Positions 1-12,882 are shown, counted from the first letter of the stretch. The stretch is DNA of 64,000 bases from Episyrphus balteatus (GCF_945859705.1 NC_079134.1:17339545-17403544), one strand, 5' to 3'. The notes: generated by a model not told the origin, from the sequence alone. Program-made: numbers and translations.

Positions 1-87
1 TGAATTCTGTGCTGTGAAATTCTATTCTATTATGCATCGATGCCACCTTTAATCCTTCATCTATTTAATGATCTTTGTCACTAGGAA

Positions 88-140
88 AATCGGCAGTTTG
101 CGATCACATATTGGACAATACAAATGAGCATCATTAAATC
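88..140 (+). repeat. Relic of a Penelope-like element (GIY-YIG region)
   Basis: About 50 bases here align without gaps to the Penelope-like element at about 50500-50555, in the stretch that encodes the end of its GIY-YIG endonuclease (residues SAICEHLLDN). The match is imperfect and includes many transitions, so this is an old fragment. No open frame survives and I cannot see its edges. Confidence 0.45.
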
Positions 141-441
141 ATGAGATCCCGGCATCGGCACATCACGGTCATTTTGGATAAAGCTAAAAAGACCCTGTGA
201 TGAAATGATTATTATTTTTTTTTTTTGTATTTTAAATAAAAATCATTCATCAATAAAAGACACATTCAAATTTCTTTTATGTAGGAACTAGAAAATTAAG
301 ACAAAATTAAAACAAAAATATTTTCATTTTCTTTAAAAATATTATTTTTTCAAACAATGTTTTTAAAGAAAAAATAAAAACCTTAAACTAAAACTAAATA
401 AAATTGACTTAAAAAAAATCCAAATATTTTCAAAATACATA

Positions 442-1300
442 TCTATTATATATATTAAAGTTTGGTTTTGTGAACGTGTACGTTCGGTAACCGGTCACAC
501 CGGCTGACTTATTTTCTTAATTGTTTTTTTAATCAAAGAGGTATTAGAGGAGAAGGTTTTAGGCCAAAAAATTAATGATTTTATAGGTTAAATAGCTGTA
601 ACACGACATTGAAAATAGAGGCTATTTTCTAAACGGTAAGTTGTAGAGAGTTGAATTTTTTTTTAAATGAAAGATAAATTTATTGTTAGGTTGAAAAAGG
701 TATTGCAAAAATTCTAAAAAATTTCAAAACTAAGTTGTGAAGGTTTTTGTTCAGTGAAAACATCTGGTAGAACTTCGACAAAAGGCTTATTAAAGGTAGG
801 GAAAATTTTTTACGGAAACTTTAGTTACACGATTGGAAAAATACTAAGAAAAAAATTTAGGCGTCTTATTTAGATTTTTTTCATAGGCCCTGGATTTTGA
901 AATTTGAATTTTTGAAAAACAACTAATTTTTAGGGACATTTTTGAGTAGTTTTTAATTTTTTTGTAATTTTTATAAGCCTCCAAAAAATCTCAAGCTTAT
1001 AGGAAATATAGGCTTTAGTCATACGCAAGCATTTACAAATTTTTAAATTTTAAAATGATTTTTGACCGAATAACGGGAAAAACAAGTTTTTTTGTCCCAA
1101 GTTTTTTGGCCGTTTTTAACAAAGGCCATTTTTACATAGGCCACTTTTGCTAAAAGTTTAAAAGTGAATATTTTTAAACTCATTTTACGAACTTTTCAAG
1201 TTTTGATTCCCTTTTTCATTTAAAATGTTAACTAATTATAGAGTCGAAAATTAAAAATAAATACAAAAAATGGCGGAACGAAGTCTGCCGGGTCAGCTAG
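442..1300 (+). mobile_element. Non-autonomous Helitron-like element
   Basis: The 5' end starts TCTATTATATATATTAAAG after an A. The 3' end carries a six-pair hairpin (GGCGGA-loop-TCTGCC, one G:T pair, 1272-1289), then GGGTCAG and the terminal CTAG, followed by T. TC start, subterminal hairpin, CTAG end and A/T insertion are the hallmarks of Helitrons, which leave no target duplication. The 859 bases have no long ORF, so Rep/helicase must come from elsewhere. The interior (about 600-1150) is clearly related to 33190-33720. Confidence 0.8.
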
Positions 1301-1394
1301 TGTATATATATTTTTAAAATTTTATTAAATTGAAAAAAAAAAAACGCAAAAATAATTTATTTTTATTTAAAAGATTTCATTTGACTTTTTAGCC

Positions 1395-1508
1395 CTGATT
1401 TTTCAATCGTCAGTTAGACTATCAGAAGAATAAATGTTAATATAAAAAAAACTTTTATTCCTAGGAATAAGCTCTATCTGAGGTTTATCTGACTATTGAA
1501 AAATTGGT
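1395..1508. repeat. Short hairpin (MITE-like) repeat
   Basis: An inverted repeat of about 40 bases per arm: the left arm contains CTGATTTTTCAATCGTCAG and the right arm its imperfect complement ending CTATTGAAAAATTGG. Arms differ at several sites, as in an old hairpin MITE. No target duplication is clear. Confidence 0.5.
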
Positions 1509-1564
1509 CGAAATTTAATTGATGATTTTTAAAAATAAAATGCATGACTGTGTTGGACGAAGAT

Positions 1565-1748
1565 CACCTAAAATGCATGGTTTTTTTTGCCAAGATGACT
1601 TCCGTCTTAAATGAAGCAGAAATCCACTTAATTTAAATGAAATCTTCTTATTGATGTGTTTATAAGAAGATTTTCATGTTAAATTCATTGAATTTCCACT
1701 TTATTTAAAATGGAGGTCATCTTGGCAAAGTCCACTTAATATTAGGTG
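1565..1748. repeat. Hairpin MITE with CACCTAA ends
   Basis: A nearly full-length palindrome centred near 1657. The ends are CACCTA and TAGGTG. The strongest arm match is TTGCCAAGATGAC against GTCATCTTGGCAA, and the inner arms end in AATCTTCTTA/TAAGAAGATT. It has no coding content and would fold into one long hairpin. Superfamily not determined. Confidence 0.6.
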
Positions 1749-2403
1749 CTTTTTTTTCTTTGAAGGAATCAAAATCACTTTTTTAAATTGTTTTAAACTC
1801 CAAACAGAGTATGTCACTTGTATAGCAACCTTTATGAAAAAAATTTGTATGACGTTTTACGTAAAATTGCCAGAAAATTCTTTTATTCGTATTGAAATTA
1901 TTGATTTTGCTAAAACAAAATTTGAAATTTTTTTTATACCTAATCCAAAAATATTTTTTTTAAAATTTGTTTTGATTAGTAGTTTTTTTTTTCAAAAAAA
2001 GTTGAAATCGGTTTGATATTTTACGAGAAAGTCGGAAACCAAAAAACGGTTCTATGGCCACTACCATTAAAAACGTCCAAAAATATTTTTTTGAGAAATA
2101 CATTTTTATTATAGTTCGTCATCATATTATCATATATCTTGAGTTCGATTTAAATTAAATGGACACATTTTGTACTAATTCAACTTCACTGTTTCCTGAA
2201 TTTTTTTAACTTCAAGAGATAGTTACAGTTTTGACTTTATGAAACCTTTTTTTTTGAAAATAAAAATTTGTATTTTCAACAAAATTTAAATTTGCATCTA
2301 AAATAAACTACGGCAGCAGTGAGAATTTTTTTTTGTTCACTAAGCTGATAATATTTTAAATTACCAATGTTTTAAAAAAGAATGATGAAAATAGAAACTA
2401 TTT
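1749..2403. other. AT-rich intronic sequence, nothing recognised
   Basis: Homopolymer-rich sequence inside, or downstream of, the host gene. The only open frame is a 60-residue AT-driven Phe/Lys-rich stretch with no recognisable feature, which I do not call. Confidence 0.4.
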
Positions 2404-3716
2404 ATTATTCAGCTTAAGAAATATCTTGAAGAATGGAAGCTTCTTAATGACCGGCAGTATGGCTTTCGTAGCAATAGATCCACTGGATCTTTACATCGTT
2501 TTGGAGAAAGTAAGATTGTTGCGCTTGATATTTCAAAGGCATTTGATAGAGTTTGGCATCAAGCTCTCTTATCGAAAATGCTTGCATTCGGTATTGATGA
2601 ATCTCTTCTTCGTTGGATTAGAAATTACCTTTCGAACCGTTCAATTCAAGTCGTTTTGGATGGATTCAAGTCTGAAACCCATAATATAAACGCTGGTGTG
2701 CCCCAGGGCTCCGTATTGTCTCCTTCTCTCTTTCTCATTTTCATTAATGATTTGCTCTCGGAAACTTCTTATCCATTAAATTGTTTCGCAGATGATAGTA
2801 CCCTCAGCTTTTCATATTCGTTTGAAGATTCACACCCATGTCATTCGGATGTGGAACTCCAACGGCAAAATATGATAAGCTCATTAAATTCTGATCTCGA
2901 ATGCATTGTCCAATGGGGAATAAGAAACAGCGTAGAATTTAATGCTTCTAAAACACAATGCTGCTTACTATCATTAAAACGAAACCTTCCCCCTTTGCCA
3001 CTATCCATGAGTGGTACTTGCATCGAGGAAACTGATCAGCTTTCGATTCTAGGTATGTCCACCTTTTGTGGAATGAGCACATATTCGATGTAGCCAAAAA
3101 CTCTGCGAAATGCTTAGGTTTCCTCCGAAGATGTAAAAAATATTTCACCCCTTCTGATCTGGCTATAATCTATAAAGCATATATTCGTCCAAAGCTCGAG
3201 TATAATTCCCATATCTGGGCAGGTGCTCCTAAGACCCACTTGAGTTATTTGGATAGAATTCAAAATAGAGCTTTTATATGATAGGTGATAGGTTCATTAC
3301 TGATACAATCCCACCTCTTGAGCACCGCCGGAATGTATCATGCCTGTCCTTATTTTATAGGTACTTTTTTAAAAAATGTTCTAATGAAATAGCTAGCTGC
3401 ATTCCTCCCCTTAAACAATTCAACCGTAATACTCGTACTTCAAGGAATGCCCATCAGTTTACACTTGAGCCCAACTTCGGACGTACCGTCAAATTCAGAG
3501 ATTCTTTCTTTAGTCGTACTACTAGAATGTGGAATGCATTACCCGCCTCAGTTTTTCCCTCCCATTTTAATGTTCAGAACTTTAAAACCAATGTGCATCG
3601 GTATCTCCTTTTACATCCCTTCCTCCTTTCCTAAAGCTCGTACTGTGTATATATACATATTAAGGGTACCCAAAACCCCTTTAGTGCGTGCTCATTATAA
3701 AAAAAAAAAAAATTAA
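2404..3716 (+). pseudogene. 5'-truncated non-LTR retrotransposon (LINE), reverse transcriptase remnant
   Basis: The translated sequence has reverse-transcriptase motifs in order: RQYGFRSNRST, VALDISKAFDRVWH (first catalytic Asp), GVPQGSVLSPSLFLIFINDL, and FADDSTL (catalytic Asp pair). It continues through a thumb-like region and a C-terminal part (RPKLEYNSHIWAGAP). The reading frame shifts near 2570 and again near 3050-3060, and a stop precedes the part at 3278. Between RST and IVALD about 20 residues seem to be missing. The 3' end carries a short UTR and an A-run (about 3699-3714). The copy is truncated before the early RT motifs and is dead. A related 3' tail lies on the other strand at 43909-44100. 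Confidence 0.8.
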
Positions 3717-4535
3717 TCATTACGGTTCCGAGATATTGCCATTTTTTGTAGATTAAATTTCATCAATACCAACTTCAACAATGTTTAAATGAAGTCATAC
3801 TAATTTTTATCTAAAAATAGAACTGCGAATAATGTTCACAGACATTTTCCAATAGAAACCAGTTCATTGTAAAACTCAAATTTATTAAAAGAAATATTAC
3901 ATTGAAAATAAAAATCCAATTGGTTGATAGGTCGGTTGTTACAATATCTATTTCAAGGAAACTGAATTAAATTAAATTCCTTTACACGAACTGGATTATT
4001 CATTCAAATTCCATTTAAGTCTTCTGTTACCTTGTCAGAAAATTGTTCATCCCACACAAAATGTCAATCTCATTGTAATTTTTTTTTTAAATTCAATCGT
4101 TTTTTAACCTTCTGCATTTGGAAACATTAATATAAAATTTCATAGCTACCATAGAATGCAAATAATCTTAATCAAAATCATGTTTCTGTTTCGTGTTTCT
4201 ATTTTTTTTTGTTGTATATTTTCTGCTCTGTTACCATGATTTTGGATTTTCAAAGATTGTCAAATCAGAAAAAAAATAACCACCATCAAAAAAATTTTAA
4301 TCTTAAATGTCAATTTTTTCCTTCGTCAATGGAAAGAAAACGCTTTTTTATGGTTTCTCGGTTAAGGCGAAATCAACTCTCAAATCTCAAACCCACCAAC
4401 CGACGACTCAACCCCAAACCCCCCCCCATCATCACAACAACAAAAGAAGCAAAAATCAAATTAAGGCTACAAATAACAGCAGTCTATATGTATGTAGTTG
4501 TAAGAGTATATATAGAAGTTTGGTTTTGGACTTAC
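3717..4535. other. AT-rich sequence 3' of the last visible exon, no gene seen
   Basis: This follows, in the sense of host transcription, the donor site at 4535, so it is the start of the next intron of the RasGEF gene. I searched the minus strand for the remainder of the catalytic domain and did not find it here or to the left. The next exon is presumably outside the window. Confidence 0.4.
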
Positions 4536-4972
4536 CTCTGGAGGCAATCCTCACGTCCTGATATAGCCAGCTTAACAATATCAGCAAACACGGGTATGAC
4601 CACCCAATCGTTTGGTTTCGTTGGTTTTTTCTCCGACGATGACGATGACAGTGTCGTCGATGTTGTTGTCACTAACGTTGCTGCTGTTGGTGGCACCGGC
4701 AGTTGTGGCAGTGGCGGCGGTAGCGGTGGCGTTGTCATCATTGTCGTCGTCGTCGTCGACGATGTCGTTGTTGCTCCTGTTACCGTTGTCGTTGACGATG
4801 ATGTCGCCGCTGTTGTAGATGTGGATGATACCACCACCACAACCGTCGTACTATGATCAGTCTTTTGGTTTTCATTTAAGACGATTGCTTGTTTTGTCCA
4901 CAAATCCCCATATCCTTCGGCATGTCGTTGCATACAATCCAATTGCTGGCATGTCGATGATAACTTACTCCA
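4536..4972 (-). CDS. RASGEF1-like RasGEF, catalytic-domain exon with low-complexity insert (exon 7 of those visible)
   Basis: Read on the minus strand, an acceptor ending TTTAG precedes TGGAGTAAG and a GTAAGT donor follows CTCCAGAG. Phase 0 in, two bases of a codon out. It joins the preceding exon to give RLKVT-WSKLSSTCQQLDCM, which fits the conserved RasGEF sequence in which RLK-T-W is followed by a helix. The exon ends NDWVVIPVFADIVKLAISG-REDCLQR, matching the family segment with VIPFF and a distal NEG-like loop. Between these lies about 75 residues of Thr/Ser/Val/Pro-rich low-complexity sequence (about 4615-4860 in the DNA) encoded by GTC/GTT/GAC-type triplets. The family normally has a short linker here. 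The left-hand edge depends on the chosen acceptor; the rest is well supported. Confidence 0.72.
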
Positions 4973-7900
4973 CTAAACATATCATTGGGATGGTTGTTGT
5001 TGATGGCGTATATATATCCAGCAGCACAGGTCGTTGATGATATTCCAATTTCCATTATACCAAGAAAGAGAACAAGAAAATCTACAAATGTAGGCAACAA
5101 CAATAAACAGACGAGAAGACGAAAAAAAAAAAAACACCCACAAACCGTACACATCCATGTCGACCACAAAAAAAAAAAAATAAAAAAAAAAGGAATACAA
5201 GGACATTACAGTAACAAGGATTGGATACCATATTGGTGAGTGAGAGTAATGGTGTTGAAAAGAAGCCCTGTCATTTTTTTTCCTCATTTTTTTCTTCCAT
5301 TTTTTTGGGGATAGAATTCAATTCTTGTGATAAGCAGAATCGCACAGGATATGTGTGTTGTATTGTGTAAGGGTATTGTGCTCTTTCGACAGGATATGGC
5401 TTTGCCATTACCTTATGTATACTCAGTTACAACCTATACAACAGAGTAGAGCAATGGAAGGAGGAATCCTATTCCAATTGTTACATAGATTGAGGATAAT
5501 AAATCCTTAATGGAAATTGTAAATCAGATTTTATGACATGCTAAATGCCTTGAAATCCATCGAGCAGAGTAAAATGGGGCATAGGGGGGTTATATACATT
5601 GAAATTATATTATTTCTTGTCGTTATGGTGATTGGTGTGTTAAATCCCTCCCCAATGATATAGGTACCTGGCAAATATACACAAAACCAATAAGGACGAA
5701 ATTTCAAATTTATTAAGAAGATTCATAAAAGATTTGAATTCTCATTCTAGTCGTTTAACAAAAATAATTATCTATATTCCAGACAGATAAATAAATAAAA
5801 GGAGAGGAGTTTGAATGTCCTTTATGAATAAAAAAAAGGATAGTTTAGCAAGATAAATTTAAGCTATTTCTTCTGTGGTTCTGGTTTTTTTTTTTTTTTT
5901 TGTTGATACAAAAAAAGTATACATCAGAATTTCTACTGCGTTAAGATTACTTTTTTTGCAAGAAATATTAATTGCTATGAGGGTGAGTAATGAGGATAGG
6001 GAGAATATAGTCTTCATTATAATTTTTGCAGATGATGTTGTTTTCTTAATGCTTTTATCTCACATCTCTTTTTTTTTATTATTTACAAACTAAGTCAGAA
6101 CTGGTTAAAGCTTAAACATGGAAGATATTATTATTAATCTTGGTTGCATAAAAATCCAGTAAAATATGCTACAGCTACTTAAGGGTATGAATTATTGATT
6201 AAAGCAGAGAAAAAATCATAGTTTCTTTACATTAAATGGAATTAAATGGAATTTTTTAATAGTGCCTTGGTAGTTTTATGAAGAGATTTCTTGGAATAAG
6301 ACTTTTTTTGAATTCTTTCATTTTTCCATCCAAAGGTTGTACTCTTGATTTACAGTTAAATTGCAAAAAGTTGAAGTCTATAAAGTTGATTAAGTAAGTC
6401 CGAGAGAGATTTTTTAATTAAATATATTTATATGTAAATAAAAAATTAAAAAAAAATTAGAAAAACCTTTTTTTCAATTTAAATTGAAACTCATAAAGGA
6501 TGAAAGTGGCAAAAGGCTTTATATTTTTTTATAATTTCGCTCTTTTCTCAGAGATGATACAATATTTTCGATTACCTTGGGTGAGCGTTTTAGTTTATTT
6601 TTTCATAGAACATTTTTTGGTCTTTAAATACAACTCTCTTTTACAAGCACCTCTTTATTTTCATAAGCTTTTAAAGAACACATACTCATTTTCAAAAACT
6701 ATTTATGAAAATAATTTAGATTGAAAAATGATTAAACAACATCAATTCAATTTATTGGTCAAGGTTAGCATTTTTTCACTAACTATTTCAGATTTACTGT
6801 AGGAAAAAAAGTTACGCATACACCTCAGTGACCCAACTGTTTTTTCTTTTGTATTCATCAGAATTAAAATATAATATAATTGCTTTTAAGTGTAAATTAA
6901 TTCTTGAATATGATACACCCTGAGTATCTGACCAATTAGAACTTAAAAAAAAAAAAAAAAAACTAACAATTTCTTTGAATCTAAACAAAAAAAAAAAAAA
7001 TGTTTGATTGAAAAGGGTTTTTCTTGAGTTATATTGATAATCATTATGTCGAATAGAAAGGAACTTAGACGTTCACGGATTTTTATTGCAGAAATCGTTC
7101 AATGGGTTATAAGAGAAAATAAAACCGCGGAGTGCTATTAAATGAGATTGTGGAAACTGAAGATACTGGTACAAAAGCCCCCTTTTTGGTTTTTTGAATA
7201 TATCTCGTAAACCAAGCAAAAAAAGGGTTGAAACCCTTGAGTTTAGATGCAAAAATCGTGTTATTAAAAAACTAAAACCTGACTTCTTTAAAAAGTGGTG
7301 TCAGAACTGATACAACAGGTCGAAAGATATATTTGAAATAACTTGAAAAGAAGACTCAAAACCAGAAAACTCAGCAATTATAATATTATTACCAGTATTA
7401 TTATTTTAATCTTTTAAAGATCTAAAGATCACTACAAATATCAGTAAGCCAATTTGTACTGAAAAAAAACAAAGCAGAATCCCACGATTGCAATATTTGC
7501 TTACATTTAAAAATGTTTTTTTTTTTTGTGACATAAAAATCTCTTTTTTTGTTATAGTTTTATTTTATAAAACAAATTTGATAATTTCAATAGAATTGGT
7601 CCAATTCTTTATGTAATCAAAAATATTTTAGGTCTTAGTTCTAATTTCAGTTTTCCTAACCTCTTTTAGAACTGATTTTTTGGAGGTTTACTTCTTTTAC
7701 GAAGTTTTTTATTGGAGTGAAAAATTACTTTTCTGACAAATATAAAGAGGACATTAACCTATATTAACTAATCCTGCGATAACATCGAATTATTATGGTA
7801 AGGACCTACTAAATTTTAAAAAGGCATGTTCAACCTAGTACGGAATAGTGGCAAATAAAAATTTTTTTTTAAGGAGATGAATGATATAAAATCAAGAGGG

Positions 7901-10900
7901 GGTGGTTATTATAAATCCATTTCATGTTCGGAAAATAACTTATATTCATTTCGTACAATTGTTTTAATATTGTTTACCAAAAAAAAAAATATGTAAATGT
8001 AAAAAAATCCTTCAATTTCACTGATTTACCTGCAAAAAAACACAATCAATCAAATAAGAAGATTGCAATATTAAAAATATTATATTGAGATTCCTCTTCT
8101 GTGCAAATTGTTTCAATTTTTTTTCTAGGACACACTTTCAATCAATGAGTGCATCGAATGGAAAAATAGTATAATAATACAACAACAAATTTAAAAACAA
8201 AAAAAAAAAGAAGAGAATTCTTTTCAATTATATCGTTTGCTCATTTGCCTAGTCCTTTCAGAATTCTGACCACAAAAAAAAAAAAAAAAATGAATAAAAT
8301 CATTTAGGCTTTAAGCATTTCATTTTTTTTTTGTTGTATATAAAATGCAAGTGAAGCGAGTAATAGGGAATCGAGGACGAGGAGGAATCATTTGCATCTC
8401 TCTTCTCTTTGTTTTTTTCTTTCGTTTCGTTTCGTTTTGTATTTTATTTTATTATTTCCATTCCGTTTCATTTAAGTGTGCACATTTTTATCACTGAGCG
8501 AGGACAACAACAAGGATATACCTACTCGTACTACAACGAAACGACGTGTTGTTGGATGATGTTGAAAGGATTGATTGAATCACGCTTCGTTGAAAGCAAT
8601 CCTCAATTCTCATACATTCATCACTAGCGTAACCATGTGATTCGATTAATTTTATTGATGGGCACTGAGCAGGTCATCCCTGAACTTACAACAACTATAT
8701 ACTCCAACTGATACTGGAGATAGACTTGAAGTAAATATGAATGAAATAAAAAATAAAAGAAAAAAAAAAAAATTGCATTGCCTGTCGGAAATCAACAGAA
8801 TCATTGTTATCCTGCATTCGATTGGTCACAGTGGACGATTTTATTGTATTTTCTTTTCTGCACTTTAGATAGGTTTTTTTTTTTAAATCTCTTCTTTTTA
8901 TTTCTCCTCTTCGATTGTAAGTTTATTGAATTTAGCCTTGTTCTTTCAAAGTGAAAATGTGGGGTATTATTACGATTTTGAAGTGATTTCTTGATAGAGT
9001 TTGGTTTGGTCTATAAGTGGAAATATAATTCACTTACATTTTTTTTTTTTATATATTTTTAGTGGTATGTTTTTTTATTTTGTGTTGTTCTTTGAAGTGC
9101 GATGATTAAGTTTGAATTTCAACTGAAGATAGAGATAGGTAGGTATTATGTCAACTTTTGTTTTGAAGATACGAATCAATTTTACATTACGATGACGGAA
9201 AATTTGAAGAAAGAGGATCTCATAATAAATTTTGTCCTGCTGCTTTTGTAGAGGGTGTCAACTCCAATAGATGTGATTTTTGTGTGTAAGTCTTATGGAA
9301 AATTTTAAAACTTCTCCTTTTTTCTGATTTATTTATAAAAATTTAAATTAGTTCAAAAGTGCATATAAATATTTAAAAAAAATATATTGAACATTTCCCT
9401 CGCTATTTTTTTTTGAATATTTTTTTTTTTTTTACTAAAAAAACATATTTGAAATTATGTAAGAAAACTTAATTTAATTTTTTTTGCAATAAAAAAAATA
9501 CGTTGCTACTAATTAGAGCTATTAATTTAATTTTCTGAGAATGTAAAATTTAAAAAAACATTTAAAAGTTACATAATAAAGTTTATTCAATTGTAAAAAT
9601 GTGTTTCTTGATTTCAGAATAATATTAAACTGAATAAGCAAAAAAAAAATTCAATTATGTTAAACATATTGATTTAATTACTCCTCTATTAAAGTGTAAA
9701 TATTTGATTTAAACAAAACTAACGTGATGGGAAAATGTGTGATATATTTCAAGCTTGAACGAGAGTTTGCTGAATATTCCTTAGTCAATAATTATATTCG
9801 TTGGAACTTTTAACCACAAATCATGGGACGAAGTAATGCATTAAATTTTAATTAGATTGCAGAAAAAACATCCATCATAAATACAAAAAAAAAATGTAAA
9901 CATATTGATGAAAGAGTTAAGCACATACAGACAATTATAATTAAATTACCTATGGAAAACAAAAATTGATTTTATCATTTTTATCTGTTTATATTTATTG
10001 ATAGTGTATACAAAAAAAAAAATATTATTTACATGTATTTATACCGAGTATAATATTCCTGACATTTTAATTAAATTTTTGTTTGAATTGATTTCTCTTG
10101 ACAATGACCAATTTACATCATTTTACTTTGAACCTTTAACTTTAATATGGAGCAAAAACTTTAAGAGCCTATTTTAAATGAAGAAGCTAAGAGACTTGAA
10201 AAATTTGAAGATTTAACATAATTAAAATAATAAAACAAAATCATATCATTACAAACCTATATCCTTCAAATTTCTTTAAAATTTGAGTTTTATGAATATA
10301 TAAAAAGATCAAGAGAAAAAATTGTTAAATGTAAGATTTAAAATATTTTCACTATGGGTACCAATCAATTTATTTTTGGACTGACTAAAAGTCACTGCAA
10401 GAGAATATAAAGCTTTCATCTCGTGGCAACTAAATCCGTAGGTTTTTTTTTGGTAGAATATTTTTTGATTTTCAACCAAACTCAATTTCAATTTCAGGTA
10501 AGTCAGCTAAAAGATTTTTTTTTCGTGGTGGCTTAGCCTACTAACATATCTATCTAACCTATGTTTTGAAAGCTGTTTTTTTTTTGTTTGTTCTAAAATC
10601 AATTCTTTTGAATTTTTTTTCTAATCCAATAAAAATTCAATCAGATATTTTTCTATTCAGCTAAGCTAACTTACTCACATATAGATACTACTCGTACATC
10701 TGAAAGGTTTTTTTGGTCGAAATGGTAAAATTATTTTATATTTGTTTTTGACTCAGATAACTAATGGAAATACATATAATAACCAATGAATTTTAGTTTC
10801 AAGAATTAAAATTTAATATTTTATTTTGAAATTGATCATGGTTTGGTTATGTCGTTTTAATTTATTTCGACTTAATTAAAAACATAGATAAATGAAGAGA

Positions 10901-11239
10901 AAATACACAATCATCTCTTTTAAAAGTAGTTTTTTTGCAGTTTTATAAAAAATAGTAAAAATGGCAATGTCGTGGTATATTTTGTTTTAAGTCAAACATC
11001 CAATCTTTAATATTTTTTAATAAATCATTTTGTTATTGAAAAATTAGTTAACCCTTTCGGTAAAAATTCGTAAAAAATATTCCATCAAATATTTTTTTAG
11101 GTTTTTAGGTTTTGTTGGCTTAATTGAAAGATAATAATGCCTAGTTACTGGATTAGTACAACAAATTAGTCAAATATCATACTTTTAATTTTTTTGTATC
11201 GAAAAAGGGACTGCAAAAAAATTTTTTTTATATAGGTAT
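4973..11239 (-). other. Large RasGEF intron, AT-rich part with few recognisable features
   Basis: Part of the 20.9-kb intron between the exons at 4536-4972 and 25851-25994. It holds many A/T homopolymers and short AT-driven frames without recognisable domains. The one possible coding relic is the Tc1-like fragment near 7046. A motif around GTTACGCATACACC at 6809 recurs in diverged form at 62112. Confidence 0.5.
7046..7260 (+). pseudogene. Possible N-terminal relic of a Tc1/mariner-type transposase
   Basis: From ATG at 7046 the frame reads MSNRKELRRSRIFIAEIVQW, resembling the helix-turn-helix start of Tc1-like transposases (short charged leader, then a helix with an R-I-V-like pattern). A neighbouring frame gives ETEDTGTKAPF, reminiscent of the ETGS region that follows. 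Stops and frameshifts interrupt it at once. Chance similarity in AT-rich DNA cannot be excluded. Confidence 0.25.
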
Positions 11240-12882
11240 TAGTCGAGTCAAATTAGACATAAAATTTGTAAAATCTCGGAATCCAGGGAAAGTCGATGCA
11301 TCTGAAAAACGAGTATAGGACTGCATTATAACAGGGTCAAATAAGAAAGTTAAAAAAAAAAATTTCAGCGCTCTCGATTACAACAGTTTTTATGGACCGT
11401 TTACTGTCATTCCGTATGCAAGCGTCAATCGGAATTGCTATCTCATTTTAGATTTTGCTCAAACTTTGTAGGGATGTTCTCTAGGACTGTAAGGAAGCAA
11501 ATCCATGATGATTTAATTTTAAGTTGCGTGGTTTCCCCGCTACCCGCAGTCGAACTTTTTCAGAAAGTCATTTTTATGTTATTATAACTTTGCGTCTACT
11601 TAAGATATCTTTTTGTTTGAAACGCCATTTTAAAGCTTAAGAATAGTAATTTTTGAATATATATTAAAAAATTACGTAATAATTATCCCTGAATTAAAAA
11701 TAATTTTTGAAAAACTGGTAATTTTGCTGATTTCTCATGGTTTTTGACTGGCTCCAGAACCTTGGCTATTATATGTAGGAAGCTTATACTTACCAAATAT
11801 TAAATATAGATATTTTTCAACAAATTACATATAAAATGAACTCGATGGCTGTACTCCTTATGCAAAAATTTTAAGTTCAAAGTTTTGAGTTTTTTGAAAA
11901 AATATTTTTTTATACTATGATTTTTTACGATTTGACTAAAGATAGAAACATGAAACTAACAGTGTGTTAAGCTGAAACTTTTAACTTTAAGTCCTCTAGA
12001 TAAAATTGTGTTATTTTCATATCTTTTAGTGTACCGCTTGTTTGAAAATTCGCAAAAATGCTAAAAAGCCAAAATAACCCCTACTTAAGGCTATGATTGC
12101 ACTATGTTTGACATAAGATAGAAGCATGAAATTAATAGTATATTTAGTTCGTACTCTTAACTTAACACACTGTAAGTTTCACATTTCTTCGTCTAGTCAA
12201 ATCGTGGAAAATGACAGTATAAAAATTAGCTTTTTTAAAATACTCAATACTTTGAACTTAAAATTTTTGCATAAGGAGTACAGCCATCGAGTTCATTTTA
12301 GATGTAATTTGTTGAAAAATATCTATATTTAATATTTGGTAAGTATAAGCTTCCTACATATAATAGCCAAGGTTCTGGAGCCAGTCAAAAACCATGAGAA
12401 ATCAGCAAAATTACCAGTTTTTCAAAAATTATTTTTAATTCAGGGATAATTATTACGTAATTTTTTAATATATATTCAAAAATTACTATTCTTAAGCTTT
12501 AAAATGGCGTTTCAAACAAAAAGATATCTTAAGTAGACGCAAAGTTATAATAACATAAAAATGACCTTCTGAAAAAGTTCGACTGCGGGTAGCGGGGAAA
12601 CCACGCAACTTAAAATTAAATCATCATGGATTTGCTTCCTTACAGTCCTAGAGAACATCCCTACAAAGTTTGAGCAAAATCTAAAATGAGACAGCAATTC
12701 CGATTGACGCTTGCATACGGAATGACAGTAAACGGTCCATAAAAACTGTTGTAATCGAGAGCGGTGAAATTTTTTTTTTTAACTTTCTTATTTGACCCTG
12801 TTATAATGCAGTCCTATACTCGTTTTTCAGATGCATTGACTTTCCCTGGATTCCGAGGTATAAAGCTAATTTGACTCCACTA
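11240..12882. mobile_element. Long fold-back element, arms about 730 bp
   Basis: The left arm (11240 to about 11973) and right arm (about 12161 to 12882) are inverted copies with high identity over most of their length. For example, CTCGGAATCCAGGGAAAGTC on the left is matched by its complement at 12838-12857, and GTAGGAAGCTTATACTTACC by its complement near 12340. The termini read TAGTSGAGTCAAATTAG and are flanked by TAT on both sides, so TA or TAT may be the target duplication. The spacer of about 190 bases contains a further diverged direct copy of the inner arm (GATAGAAACATGAAACT versus GATAGAAGCATGAAATT). There is no ORF of note, so it is non-autonomous. In the host pre-mRNA it would form a very long hairpin. 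Confidence 0.82.

Noticed and set aside
3447..3716. Second overlapping frame at the 3' end of the first LINE
   Set aside because: Shadow frame of the LINE tail. The frame at 3278-3634 carries the family-like residues.
4209..4856. 215-residue plus-strand frame with Asp/Val-rich runs
   Set aside because: It is the mirror of the low-complexity RasGEF exon on the minus strand, where splice sites and conserved residues support coding.
6800..6830. Word shared with 62105-62135 as ends of one transposon
   Set aside because: Both are in the same orientation, and no inverted partner was found near either site.
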